A DNA stretch of 64,000 nucleotides from Anadara kagoshimensis (Eukaryota; Mollusca; Bivalvia; Arcoida; Arcidae). Where the stretch lies: positions 42,860,576 through 42,924,575 of the forward strand of contig CM037870.1 of the NCBI GenBank assembly GCA_021292105.1, in the 5' to 3' direction. The position numbers were made by a program, and so were the translations under genes. The notes under the pieces are model-generated. The model was not told where the DNA came from, did not search any database, and saw only the letters and a list, made by a program, of their open reading frames with translations. Shown here piece by piece: positions 49,801 to 61,137 of the stretch (position 1 is its first letter; each line of letters opens with the position of its first letter).

Positions 49801-51827
49801 GATCTACAAACCCAAATATATATCATCTTCCCCATTCTTCAGGAGTTCTCCACATAATCAACATTGCTTTCTGGTCTTTTGGTCTTTCCATTCTAAATGA
49901 CCTGACACAAAAATATAAACAAATTAATAAGTCCAAATAAAATGCAAAAATATATAGAAGTTTTAAATTCAGAAAAAAAATACAACTGTGGCAGAATCCC
50001 CTTGATAGCTCAGTCAGTAGAGCATCCTGCTAGGATTGGGAAGATCCTGGGTTTAAGTCCCAGATTGGTCACTGCATTTTTCCTTTAGTATTACATTTAT
50101 TTGAGGGCTCATCAGACCCTGGGTATTGGTCAACCAACATGTTGGTCCCAGGGTGGAACCTGGTGGTTTTCCATTTAAGGTATCTAAACAAATGTCAAAA
50201 ACATGATGTGTAATCAATGTAAATATCATTGATGAATCAAATTTGGTACTAACCTTTTTTCTGCAATTCTTCAAAAACAGCATATACACCATCAGGAGGT
50301 AGCTTTCCTTCATAAAGTTAAGATCAAAAACTGATTTTGTGAAGATGATTAAAATCAAAAATTGAGTTTTTTAGATGATTTGCTTAACCAAATAAAAAAC
50401 AATTCTTTTTAAAATCATTATCTTTTTCATACAAACTTTTTTCTAAAAAAAAAAGTATTGCAAGACAAATATCTCAAAATTGATGAAATTGACCATGCAT
50501 CCCCAGGCATTCTACAGACAAATTGAGAAAACTAACTCCTAATTTACTCCCATAGAAGAGCTTACATGTATGTTTCATATTATTAATATAAAAAGTATCA
50601 CGAAGTCAACAAGGTTTTCAATTTTTCTTTCAAGTAGTTACTTGTTTATACAACATTTTATCATTTTGTAAAATCATACCAGTAATTGGATTAAGGGAAA
50701 GATTGACTGAATTCTACTTGGGTAAAAAATAATTATGGAAAGGATACTGTTGATTTCTTTGTTGTTAAACAAGGGTGAACTTTGAATTTCTGTTACATCT
50801 ACACTATAACTTTTCTTCTGTTTGAGATAAGAAAGAACAAGTGTACACCAGGCTTCTAATTGCTTCTTTCTGGTATCACTATTTGGCTGGATTCTGAAGA
50901 TAAATAGAAAGTATGTATAACTATGAAGCATTTGATTGGCACATAATGCTAACAGCACCAAATTACCAAGGTAACATACTACATTGTACATTTTAGCGAC
51001 AAAAGATTGTTTTTACAGAAATTTTGACATAATGACGTCATAATTTCTATGGAGTAGATAGTTTTTCTAACAGGAAATATAAACTGAACTTTGTGGCAAC
51101 TAAATGATCTAGTCACGAGATTGATTTGCACCAAATGTCCCTCATTTCCACCATTTTTTACATTTATCATTTAATAGGACCTGAAATCAGTGAGAGTAAT
51201 AATGCCTTATATCAAAACACCACATACGTCAGGTGAAGTTGTATAAATTCATATCTTTATAATTGCATTTATGGCAATGAAAAGTGAAGGCTATGCCTAT
51301 ATATTACGCATTTCAATGTCTATTGTAACACAAAAGTCTCACAGGTTTCATACAATGGTTTCATTAGAAGGAACACTTATCATGTCCTGCCTAACGTGAA
51401 ACTTTGGTTTTAATAGTGTCTCAAACTGATTTATCAATACTTTCTGGTTTAGAGTTTTTGGTCGAGATCTATCCAGAATCCTCAGCTTTAATACTTGATG
51501 AGGAAGTGTTTTGTTTTGTTTTGGTTTTTTTTCTGTTACAAAGACAAAGTATTTATCTGATAACTTATCATTCCACTGTTCAATTCATTATTTAGTTAAA
51601 AATTTAAATAATTTAAATAAATGTAATGGGAGTTAGGATGGCTGACAGGTGGGGTCAGTGTGTTATGGGGTAAGCCCAATGATAACTTATGTCAATCAAT
51701 TAAAAGCACTTTGTAGAATGTGGAAAGTTCCATCCATTTTGTCTAACCAAGGTTGCAGTTTATAATGCCAAACTTACGTGAAAAACGGCGGAAACTGATA
51801 CTGCCAGGGCCAACTAAATTCTTCCAT
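46844..51827 (-). CDS. VPS25: VPS25, ESCRT-II subunit (six exons; two frame breaks in exon 4)
   Basis: VPS25 is the ESCRT-II subunit present in two copies. It recruits ESCRT-III (CHMP6/VPS20) on endosomes for multivesicular body sorting, through two winged-helix domains. Exons: 51,827-51,778, 50,893-50,748, 50,317-equivalent start at 50,307 to 50,254, 49,901-49,812, 48,783-48,708, 46,956-46,844 (TAG). Introns are GT-AG and phases match. Readable hallmarks are the N-terminal FSWPWQYQFPPFF, TRKKQLEAWC and SPLFNN in exon 2, RKLPPDG in exon 3, LIMWRTPEEWG in exon 4, TNTVCTLYELSNGDD in exon 5, and the C-terminal GVKFF. With both breaks allowed for, the protein is about 176 residues, the usual animal length. 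Both breaks are in exon 4, one after GHLEWKDQKT and one after EEWG. All other exons are open, so sequencing error is as likely as true inactivation. Confidence 0.92.
47191..47410. mobile_element. Possible MITE with TACTG termini
   Basis: About 220 bp starts TACTGGTACTTTATTTTCAC and ends AAGCATTATACAGTA, imperfectly inverted. TTTTCGC / GCGAAAA blocks occur in both orientations inside. It lies in VPS25 intron 5. Confidence 0.4.
47640..48030 (+). pseudogene. LINE 3'-end fragment (non-LTR retrotransposon)
   Basis: Reading across one stop, the plus strand gives CLRRILKIYWPQKVSNEE, KWLGHVLRM and LSWTPEGKRKRRQPKETWRR. These are typical of the C-terminal end of RTE/jockey-like reverse transcriptase proteins. 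Only the tail is present, consistent with 5' truncation during insertion. It lies in VPS25 intron 5, antisense to the gene, and resembles the 3' part of the LINE at 36-37 kb. Confidence 0.8.
48282..48660 (-). mobile_element. tRNA-derived SINE, family 1, with (AATG)n tail
   Basis: In minus sense the copy ends in a long ATTC-type tail (the AATG tract, 48,282-48,354). Its body holds CTTGACTTGGACATAGAACC, GAACCCTCCCAGCACA and AGTGACTGTTCTTTGGCCAA, matching the other family-1 copies. The head near 48,640 is degraded. It lies in VPS25 intron 5, about 50 bp from exon 5. Confidence 0.8.
48835..49015 (-). mobile_element. tRNA-derived SINE, family 1, partial
   Basis: It contains GACATGGGACCTTGTTTGTT, CCATTCGAAAGAACTGTGAC and AATGCCGAGTGCTTGG, close to the copy at 37.2 kb. 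The 3' tail is missing. It lies in VPS25 intron 4, about 50 bp from exon 5. Confidence 0.8.
49320..49530 (-). mobile_element. SINE-like element, family 2
   Basis: In minus sense it carries TTTCTTCCACCATCCCAGAA, CTCACTGCCTTCATG and a GAGTCGGGCATAAAACACCA end. The same order of blocks is seen on the plus strand at 56,095-56,190. It lies in VPS25 intron 4. Confidence 0.6.
49988..50170 (+). mobile_element. tRNA-derived SINE head in VPS25 intron 3
   Basis: TAGCTCAGTCAGTAGAGC is a clear A box with a D-arm. CTGGGTTTAAGTCCCAG forms a perfect T-arm with the B box. The anticodon arm is degenerate, and the 5' and 3' ends do not pair as an acceptor stem, so it is not a functional tRNA gene. Sequence after the head (CTCATCAGACCCTGGGTATT) is non-tRNA body. 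Confidence 0.75.
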
Positions 51828-52200
51828 CTCTCACAGCATTACTATTGTCGCCTACAGCATTGAAGAAAACGATAACCGGCATATAAATAAGCATATTTCC
51901 GGTTTGGAAATTAATCTATTATTAAATTACAGCAATGTTCAATAATTCTTTGATTTATTGTGGGTTTTTGTGTAAGGATATTTGATACAAACTATGCATT
52001 GTGCATGATGTAAGCGGCCACAAATGAAATCTGCTACACTTCCGGTATTTAGTAGAAACAAAAGTTGAGCAACACTTTACATTTTAATTATGTCTTGATT
52101 TTGGAGAAATTTATTATTTTGGGCTAAACATACCGACAATAATTTATACTTTCACGAATCAAATGTAGAAATCAAGATTTTACGTAACAGGTAAAAGTAG
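51828..52200. promoter_or_regulatory. Candidate bidirectional promoter between VPS25 and UBE2F
   Basis: Right of the VPS25 start codon are TTTCCGG (51,896-51,902) and ACTTCCGG (52,038-52,045), an ETS-type core in its standard form. ETS sites are common in promoters of housekeeping genes. A possible donor GTAAAAG near 52,190 and an acceptor ending at 53,748 (TATTGTAG) would allow a non-coding first exon for UBE2F. No TATA box is convincing in this AT-rich sequence. Transcription start sites cannot be read from sequence alone. Confidence 0.4.
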
Positions 52201-52554
52201 ATAAATTCAGTTTTCATCAGTCACATGAGTCAGTCAGCTTTCATGTTTTATAGGCATGATAACTTCTTGGTCCCCCTGTCCATTAGGTTGTAACTTGAAG
52301 ACACATAGGTATAGGGTAACATTTTAATTCACATAAGATGGAGTTGATGTTCAGGATTGTGCACTAAGAATAAAATATATCATAATTAGTCCACTTAACC
52401 TGCTTATCAAGAAACATCAACTTTGGTACTTGATAACATTGCAAGCAGACATCACATCAAGGAGAAAACTGTGTACATTTGTGCAGTGTGGAGTCTCTAG
52501 TGTGCAATATAAACAAACCAGTATATACACTGTACATCGGTTACTGGTTGTTTA

Positions 52555-53145
52555 TAATTGATACTTGTACCCAAGACAACTTGCGCTCATATACCAAGAC
52601 AACTCGTACCCAACCTGAGACAATTTCCTTGGTAGGAGTTGTCTAGGTTTGGGTAAGGGTTGTCTTGATGTAAAAAATGCATGTGTATTAGATGTCTCAC
52701 AGATTGGATATGAGTTGCCTTGGGGGTTTCAAGACTGTTTTTACCCAGGTCAACTCATACACATACCAAGATAACTCATACCAACCCAAGACAACTCATA
52801 GTCATACCAAGAGATAAGTATTGAAGGAAATTAAGTGATTTCTTTTAATTTAAGAAAATTTGAATTATTGTTTTATCTTTAAATTTATTCTATTTAATTA
52901 TCAGTCAAGAACATTCACTTTCTGCTAATATTTCACACCCCATTCAAGTTTGTCAACTGAATTGCTGGAGGACATTTGTGTGTGTGTGTTTTGATGGGCA
53001 AATAAATACTTAGAAAGTTTAAAAAAAAAAACCTTAATTTTCTTTAATACAACTTACAATTTGTCATGTGTTAGGTACGAGTTGTCTTGATTTAAAAAAT
53101 GCATGGGTACTTATTGTCTTGGATACAAGTTGTCCAGCAACACTT
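52555..53145. repeat. Inverted, partly tandem AAGACAACT repeat region
   Basis: The left part has several CCAAGACAACTCGTACCC / ACCCAAGACAACTCATA units. The right part has the opposite sense (GGTACGAGTTGTCTTG, TTGTCTTGGATACAAGTTGT). A TTAAAAAATGCATG.GTA block recurs at 52,670 and 53,090. It may be a foldback-like element. It lies between the promoter candidate and the UBE2F start codon. Confidence 0.6.
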
Positions 53146-53288
53146 AACCTTACCTTGTCACTTGTGCTTTAGACTTCTCTTTGAAGTGAGTACATATAGT
53201 TGTTCAGTTGGCAAACAGTTTGAAAATTAAAAATTGTTTTCATAAACAGCCATGACTTGAAGTGATATTCACCCACCATTTTGGATAC

Positions 53289-53632
53289 AGTGAATGATTG
53301 AATGGGGTTTTACGTCCCAGTCAAGAATATTTCGTTTATATCAAGAGCTACAGGTGAAGTGGCAGAAATTTTTATCTTTGAAGTGCACATGGGACAATGT
53401 GGAGGAAGGGTTTTTTATGTGTCATGCCTGCCATGGCACAGTGCATCAGTTTAAAGGGTTTTTGCAAAGAACACAGTGACTGTTATTTATAAATGTGGAG
53501 TGCTTCACTTCTTGGCAAAAGAACAGTCACTACCTGTTTTCAAGTCTAGGTGAGACCGAACAGGGGTTTGAAGCCACAGTCTCCCAGGTATGGAACAAGC
53601 ACTCTACCAACTGAGCCACTGTAGTGGTCATT
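53289..53632 (-). mobile_element. tRNA-derived SINE, family 1
   Basis: In minus sense it begins with CAGTGGCTCAGTTGGTAGAG (A box), has a body matching the other copies (AGTGACTGTTCTTTTGCCAA) and ends TTCTTGACTGGGACGTAAAA. The copy ends about 130 bp left of the UBE2F start codon, within the putative 5' UTR intron or promoter. Confidence 0.85.
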
Positions 53633-53763
53633 TTGGATGCCAAAATATAAGTAAAAAAAAAAAAATTTTTAATAATCCCAATTGGCTAAGTTAATGGCAT
53701 AAGTTTAATATGTGTTACAGATCAAATAATGACATGACTATATTGTAGGTTGTTTAAAGTGCC

Positions 53764-56700
53764 ATGATTACCTTATCAAAAAAGCTCAAACAGCAGCAAC
53801 AGCAACAAAACTCTCCTAAAAAGGAGGTAGAAGAGAATAAAAGAATATCTATACGAGATAAACTTCTTGTTAAAGGTAAGCTCTGTGTCCATAAATTTGT
53901 CTGGAGCTGTAGCTACTCCTGAAGGTATGATTTTTCACAGATATCATATACAGGTGCCTTTAATTTTACTTCCTAAATTTCATAACTAAATTTAAAAACA
54001 GCGATGGAACATTTATTTTTAACTGCCTGTAGTTTCTGCAAACTCTTCGGCAATGTTTCTATTAAACTAGATTGTCATATTGATCGCAATGCGATAGAAA
54101 CATTATTGAAGTGTTCACAAACACTACAGGGAATTCAATGTCCTTTGGCAAGGAATTTTAATACATTATACCAATATATATATATTCATTTCTGTATATA
54201 TCTTATTTTCAATTTCACATGCTATCATATAAAACTAAGATGAACTTGCCTTTGAAGTGAGCTTCTACTTTTGATGTGATCAACAAAAGCCACATGATTG
54301 TTATGTTTACATCCACAAATAAACAAATATTTATGTATCTTTTGTAGAAGTTCAAGAAATGGAAGAAAATTTACCAAAAACATGTAAAATAGACTTTGAT
54401 GACCCAGATAAAATTCATAAATTTATATTAACTATTACGCCAGATGAAGGATTCTGGTATGGTGGAAAATATAGATTTATTGTAAATGTACCTGATGATT
54501 ATAATATAGTGGTAAGAATTAAACATTAAAGTTTTTTGTGTTGATTTAGTTTGGGTTGGGATTAGATGGAAGCTTTTTAAGTACAGTAAAAACTGCCTTA
54601 GCGGCCACCTGGATTTAACGGTCACCTGCCGATAACGGCCAGGTTGCATCCGCCCAATGCATTTTACTATATATTTCACCTGAAATAAGCGGTCACCTGT
54701 GTAACGCGGTCAGCGGCCACTAATTTCGTGACCGGCCACATAGAAGAGCCTGGTTTAGACGGCCATTTTGTCCGTTTATAATGTCACGTGACAGTCGTCA
54801 CATGATTTTGTTTCCTTAGTGACGATAAGTTGTTTATGATAGAATATAATGTTCAGCTGATTGCTCAGGCATATCGCACTTGTCGGGTCGATTTATATTG
54901 TTATATGTTGAAACAATAAAATTATCTGAGAAGTATTCACTTTTTCTTTGTCTTATTTTACGAACATTAAACATAACGCATTTATTCAGTTGACAAAATG
55001 GACACACCATCTAAACGGAAAGTTTTAACCCTAAAACAAAAACCGCTAGTCTGTCTGTCGGTCTTTTAAACTCTACCTGACTTCACTAAGTGTATTGTGA
55101 CTGATTGTCCTTACCACGCGTTTACCTGTCAACAACAGTAAGATCTAATAATCAGGTGATTGTTTATTAATCAGTAAATACCTGTGGACTTAAGGAGTCG
55201 CGTGCCGCGTGTCTTTTTCTTTTGTTTCTCAGGAGTCGCGTGCCGCGTGTCTTTTTCTTTGTTTCTCAGTCCGAATCATTATAACTTTTTTAAACGTGTG
55301 TTTGTTTAAAAATAATTGCATGGTCGTAACTGTGTTGATTATGGAAGCCATAACGAGTGTCGGTCAAGGGTGACGGTTTGTCATCAAAGAGGTTCCACGC
55401 GGGGTGTTGAAAATTACCTACTACGCGCTTTGTGACTGTTTCTTTATTAACAAATAAAGAAACGCGATTAAATTTTATTTTAATAAAAGTTTCGGCATTA
55501 ATATCTTTCATTCACATAAATATAATTCAGGAATTAAAATTCTTTGCAATGCATCATGGCATGTCGGATTTATTAAGTGATGTTATGAGTAGTTCTGATA
55601 AAGTTGAAGTAATGTTGGTAAAATCCGTTAAACAAAAAACAATCACAGACTTTTTTGCATAAATTATTTATTATGTTGACAAACATATTATATATATATG
55701 AGAAATTGATATAGATAAATAAATATGTACAAATCTAAACAAATTGGTTCGTCTTCATAAATTTGTCTTCTGGAACACAACCTGGTTTTAAAGGCCACCT
55801 GTCTTAAGCAGCCACTTTTGTTCAGTCCCATAAGTGACCTCTTAAAACAGGTTTTACTGTATGTCCAAATTTGTGCAAGGTCTGAATCTTATAAACACAG
55901 AGAACAAACACTTCATTAAAATTTGTCCATGTCCTTGATTTAGGGGCCAATGTGGCCCAGTGGTTTACAGCACACAGTTACAGATCATAGTGCCTTCATT
56001 GCATATGTTTGTATACCACTTGTGACATATTCTACTATGAGAAAGTTCAGATCAATGCCAGTAGGTCAGTAGTTTTCTCAGGAGTGAGGACACTCCTTTT
56101 TCTTCCACCATCCTCGAGCTCACTGCCTAGATATAAGGGAATGGATCTTGACTGGGGCTTAAACTCAACAACTCTGCTCCTAACCTTGATTGAAGCAGTT
56201 TGAAATTAAAAAAAACCCATCCTTCTCAAGAATAAACTTACCACAAAACCTTGTAAGAAATCAAATCATTTACTTTTGGTTACTTGGTTATTAAGCCCAT
56301 CAATCAGTATTGCATTTCTTCTTTATAATACTTCTCCAAATTTGTCATCCATACCCTCTAATAGCACCAAAAATGGTGGTGATGAGTCCAGATTTAATGC
56401 AGTAAAACCTCTTTATAGATTTTATGTTTTTATGTCAATTAATATATGAAGTTATTTAACATGAAAATGTTTTTATTTTGCATTTTGAAGCCTCCAGTGG
56501 TAGTATGTAAAACAAGGATATGGCATCCAAATATAAATGAAGATGGTGAAGTTTGTTTAAGTTTATTACGACAAAGTTCATATGATAGTCTAGGTATGCT
56601 TATATCATGTAATACATTGTACAATAAAGTGCCACATCAAGAAAGACCCTTGCTCACAACCTTTGACAACCTTGATTTTGAATTCTCTTGCCTTTGGAAT

Positions 56701-58658
56701 TCCCAACTTTTAGTTCCTTAGTCTGGCCGTGTTGCTTTTCTGGGGCTTAATTTGTCTATAGCCTTTTCTACTCCTTTTACATTGATTTTTATGTTGTTCA
56801 TTTCTTAAAATGGGCTATCACCTTTGTGATGAATATTTTCTATGTCTTCAGTTGTATATACTGATGTAAATTGGTTGTTTAGGACATCTGCTTTCAGTAT
56901 TGCTTAGATTTACCCAGACAGCTGATAACATGTAACAGTATTAGATATTAGTTTAATACATGTATCTTCATACTGTCAACATTTAAACTGTACTCACTTA
57001 ACAAAACAAGATTCTCAAATTCTTTTCAAGTAAAAGAAAGTCAATTTGACTAATGCAAAAATGTATTGTATATGTTTGGATATTAACAAAAATTACTGTA
57101 AGCTGGTTGACTAAACAAAAATAAGTAGTTGTTTTATCTGTACAAAAATGAAAAACTGAACAAAACAAAGTATCTGTGACACTAACATTCCTACGACCAA
57201 CTTAAAAATCAGAAGATTTATATGTGAATATATGTCTTTAAACTTCTAAATGTTTTTATTGTTTTCACAGGTTGGGCACCAACTAGAAAACTTAAAGATG
57301 TTATTTGGGGATTAAATTCTTTATTTTCTGTAAGTACATTTTACATTTCTGGCAACACCTTTTGTTGGCTAAATGTTATTGCACTGTCCAGTGCTGATAT
57401 CAATATGTCATATGAAATATATTACCAGTATCACTACTGACAGTGGTTTAAGATATACAGTCTTAAGCTTAAGGTTGGACTACATGTCTCAGATTTTGAC
57501 TACTTCATTAGTTTTCATGATAAATAGTTGTATGAATCTACACAAGAGTAAAATACTACCCCTTATATATGTCCGCCCACAGTTCATCACAAGGCTAACC
57601 CCCTAGCATGTTTGTCAGCACCTGGTCATTTGACCTCAATATTAATTGGGACATTGGGAAATGAAATGTTTTGCTCGTGGATATACCATGATTTGGCTCA
57701 AATCCAGGTGATATCATGATTACTGTATATTATAGAAATAGTTCACTTGATTGAGGGAAATATGGAGATTACATAAAAATTTATTTGCTGTGTTTTTGTA
57801 ACATCCAAATATACAATAATTTTGACATCAGGTCCTAATGCCTGGGGAAATCCAGATATTGTAATTGCTTCACAGTGGTTTAGTACATTAGTTCATCATA
57901 ACAATTTGCATATTTCTCTTTATTTCAGGATTTGTTAAATTTTGATGACCCTTTAAATGTAGATGCTGCCGATCATTATGCAAGAAATAAGGTACATACA
58001 ATATACATTAGGGGCTGTTCAGATGTCCGTTTTTTGTGAGCTTTTTATAGAAACTCTTACTCTGTAACAATAGAAATACTGACTTATAAATTATTATTAT
58101 TATGATTAGAAGTATTGACTACCACAGAACAATATAAAATTTCATTATTGTAACACAACTGGTTAAGCTAACACAGGTTTGAACAAATGTTCCCTAATGA
58201 ATATAAGAAGGTGTATCTCGTCACAAATAGCCAATAATTCAAAGTAAAACAGACTAACATATAGAATAATTCAGATTCGAGTCACCTGTGTGGCGAAGTG
58301 GTCTTAATTGCATGCCTACAGAGCATCTCATCACCTAGGTTTTTGAATCCCACTTGGGGCGTTTAGTGTTAGAAAGTTTGTCAGTTTACTTGCTGAAGGT
58401 TGGTGGTTTTCTTCGAACTGACTGACTCGATATAAGTGAAAAAATCTGGACTAAGGTAAAACGCCTTATTAAAGATTTGAAAAACTTTATTCAACAATTT
58501 GTCTCTTTACCCGTCTGTCTGTCTGTCTATGTACCAGTGCATGCATAATTATTCTAACTACAATATGTGTACATTTAAAATTTTGTGTTTTTCTAATGTT
58601 TCAGGAATCTTTCAAAGCCAAAGTAAAAGAATATATACAGATGTATAGTACCAGATAG
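53764..58658 (+). CDS. UBE2F: UBE2F, NEDD8-conjugating enzyme E2 (six coding exons)
   Basis: This E2 takes NEDD8 from the UBA3-NAE1 E1 and, in animals, passes it with RBX2/RNF7 to cullin-5. Coding exons: 53,764-53,875, 54,348-54,511, 56,491-56,593, 57,271-57,329, 57,929-57,991, 58,605-58,658 (TAG). Splice sites are GT-AG, phases agree, and the protein is 184 residues (human 185). Residues 1-9 (MITLSKKLK) keep the short docking peptide expected at the N-terminus. A six-Gln run follows, then [12 protein letters not shown] begins the UBC fold. The catalytic core shows IWHPNI (HPN at 104-106) and GEVCLSLLR with active-site Cys114. [19 protein letters not shown] and [10 protein letters not shown] follow. 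The start is the first ATG after an acceptor-like TATTGTAG and matches the family N-terminus. Intron 2 contains a deleted Tigger-like transposon. Confidence 0.97.
54584..55859 (+). mobile_element. Deleted Tigger/pogo-like transposon in UBE2F intron 2
   Basis: The 1,276-bp element begins CAGTAAAAACTGCCTTAGCG, ends with the inverted form (AACAGGTTTTACTG), and has TA on both sides, as in the mariner/pogo superfamily. Inside, an ATG at 54,998 opens [15 protein letters not shown], which resembles the N-terminal CENP-B-type DNA-binding start of Tigger transposases. The frame ending at 55,662 closes with [10 protein letters not shown], a common C-terminal signature of that family. The catalytic centre is gone. 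Repeated GGCCACCTG blocks lie near both ends. Confidence 0.8.
55942..56200 (+). mobile_element. SINE-like element, family 2
   Basis: A tRNA-like start (GTGGCCCAGTGGTTTACAGC) is followed by TTCTTCCACCATCC, AGCTCACTGCCT and a CTTGACTGGGGCTTAAACTC end. This matches the minus-strand copy at 49.3-49.5 kb. It lies in UBE2F intron 2. Confidence 0.6.
58286..58460 (+). mobile_element. tRNA-derived SINE in UBE2F intron 5
   Basis: The head GTGTGGCGAAGTGGTCTTAA resembles a serine- or leucine-type tRNA start, and TTTTTGAATCCCACTTGG holds the B box. The body ends near GGACTAAGGTAAAACGCC. The ends do not form an acceptor stem. Confidence 0.65.
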
Positions 58659-59512
58659 CATTAGACAATCGTGTGTGATGATGATGGGTGTGTTAATGTT
58701 GGTGAATGTGGTGCTACATATCTGTAAATGTTTGTTTGACATACTCAGTTTACTATTGTATACCTGCAAAAGCTGTTGATTTAGACCTGGCTTTGATTAA
58801 TGGACATGTGAACGTTGAACTTAATCAGTCTTGGCTTGTTATATGCTTGCCTATTAGCACAACAAGTGTCTTTCAAATGTTAAAGGTTGTCAGCCAATGG
58901 TTGGTTGTTGAAGTGAACTTTAATTGGTAATGGAGAACAATAGACATTTACATGAATTGTTATCTTGTGACGATGGTTGCTTTAACGATTGTTAACTGTT
59001 TTTGAGGAAGCTACCAATGTGACAATCATATACTACATGGTTAGAAATATTTGCTGGGATTAAATATCTGTGATTGTTGTTGAAAACACACATTTGTATG
59101 AATTAACAAAGTACATGTTTAAAATTTTAAAAAAGCACAAAAGTGTCTTCCTGTGGAATGGCTGTAGAACAGGCACAGAAAAAGTATCCATTAATGTTCA
59201 CAGAAAGAAATTTTGGTAATTGTTTCCAATTTTTTCTTTAGAAGAAACTTAAAAATAGCTCACTCAACAGTTTCTTCCTTTCAGGGATATACAATGTAGT
59301 CGGACATAGTTGCTAGATATTTGTTTTTTACATTTACTGTGTCAGACTGTAAAATTATTTCTCTTGAATATTTCTGGATTTTGAATGTTAATGGGTTCAA
59401 CTGTATGTCATATGTTATCCCTTAAGGTTGGTGTGGAATTGTATAAATTAAGGTTTTTCCATAAATGCCATGCTTTTCCTTAGTAAAAATAATCAGTCCA
59501 CTCAGATGTTAG
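58659..59512 (+). other. UBE2F 3' flank, probable 3' UTR
   Basis: No exon or repeat is recognised. The 3' UTR probably starts here, but I cannot place the poly-A site. AATAAA occurs at 60,244 and 60,449 on the plus strand, both rather distant. Confidence 0.4.
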
Positions 59513-59790
59513 TGGTTATCATTGTGACTTGTGAGTGGTTATCACTTAATTGTGGTTATCACTTGTGAGTGGTTATCACTTAAATGTGGTTATCACTTGT
59601 GAGTGGTTATCACTCAATTAACACAATCACTTGTGAGTGGTTATCACTTACTTGTGGTTATCACTTAATTGTGATATTCACTAAGTTGTGGTTATAACTT
59701 AATTGTGGTTATCACTAACTTGAGGTTATCGCTTGCTATTGGGAATCACTTGCTTGTGGTTATCACTTGTTTGTGATTAAACTTGGTAGT
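59513..59790. repeat. Minisatellite of GTGGTTATCACTT units
   Basis: About fifteen variants of (A/T)GTGGTTATCACTT(A/G) with 3-6 bp spacers lie within 280 bp, roughly a 16-20 bp period, decaying toward both ends. Confidence 0.8.
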
Positions 59791-60308
59791 GATAATCAGT
59801 GAGTAGACAGTTTAACCTATTGTGAAGAAGAAACTACTTCATGCTTGTTATTTTATACTTTACCAGATGTATGGATTGTGTGATTGCTAATGTTAGCTCT
59901 GTTGACAAAAAGTGTTCTTAGAAAACAAAATTTTGGTCAAATGTGTATTATAATTGTTGTAATGCTTAAAACATTTTTATCATTTTGCTGATTATACACA
60001 AAACAAATAAGCATTTGTCTGGACAGTTTTTGTGAGCAAATTCTGTTGCAATTATGTGAAATATCCAGGGACACTATACACGAAAGTGAAAATTAATATT
60101 TACAAAATTCAAATTTAAACATAACATGTTTTTTGTTAGTGGAATTTATATGTTAAGAAAACAAATGTTCACAATCAGATGTGTATTTACCATCATTTCC
60201 TGCAAAGAAATTGTTGATTTTCAAAAAACAGTGTTTGTGTTGAAATAAATGCATTGATTGTATGCTTTTCAGTTTCAGTAAGTGTAAAAAGTTTAAATGA
60301 GAGTAAAG

Positions 60309-60348
60309 GAGAGAGAGAGAGAGAGTGTGTGTGTGTGTGTGTGTGTGT
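60309..60348. repeat. (GA)n(GT)n microsatellite
   Basis: About eight GA units are followed by about twelve GT units. Confidence 0.9.
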
Positions 60349-61137
60349 ATAAGATTGTAGATCACAAAGCTTTTATGTAATTTCCTTGCAGTTTTATACA
60401 TTCATGTAAAAACAGTCCCTCCATGTCTATGAAAATTCTTTACATTTTAATAAAATAGAATTTAATGAACGTTTGTATCAATTAAAAAGATGTCAAAATT
60501 TAAAACATTTAATTTACAAGATGTATTTTTTGTGCTGGTTTCTTTTTAAACAATGGCACTCACAGTAATGAAAAAGGTTATGACACCATAATATAAATGT
60601 TAACTTATTGAATACACAGTCGATAAAAGTTACAGGCAGCTTGATTACTGAAAAAAAATTATAAAGATGAACAACGAGGTAATAATCCCAAAATTTATTT
60701 TTTGGTCTGAAAATGAAGATAAGTCATATATTATTAAGGCACACATAATTAAGTCAAAACTTTTACAATCTCTCTTTCAATAGTACAGCAAATTCTATAT
60801 AAATTGATCCCTAAATAATCTAAACAGCTCTGTACTGAACTGTTTTATGAAGAGGTATCATTCAAACTTTCATGTAAACCTGACTACCTTTCTTTGATCC
60901 AGAAGGTGTTCAGTTAGATAGTTTACACTGAATAACTGATTTAGTTATTACACTGAATAACTGATTGAGTTAATGAACAACCTTTTCATACTTTTTTTTA
61001 CTGTTCAGAATTTTGCAATGGTAAAAAAGATTGCTTATTTTACTACCAGATTATTATCAACATTAAATCATATAGAGGGGGTGGGTGTGTAGAAAATTTG
61101 TATTTATACAAGAGCAATAATAACATTAACCCTCAAA
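60349..61137. other. No gene seen
   Basis: AT-rich sequence. A short direct duplication TTACACTGAATAACTGATT occurs twice near 60,925-60,970. Nothing else is recognised. Confidence 0.45.

Noticed and set aside
49988..50062. Functional tRNA gene
   Set aside because: D- and T-arms look good, but the anticodon arm is degenerate, the acceptor ends do not pair, and it continues into a non-tRNA SINE body.
53289..53479. Plus-strand 61-codon frame just upstream of UBE2F
   Set aside because: It is the antisense of a family-1 SINE.
55432..55662. Independent 76-codon gene
   Set aside because: It ends in a Tigger-type transposase C-terminus and lies within the TA-flanked element in UBE2F intron 2.
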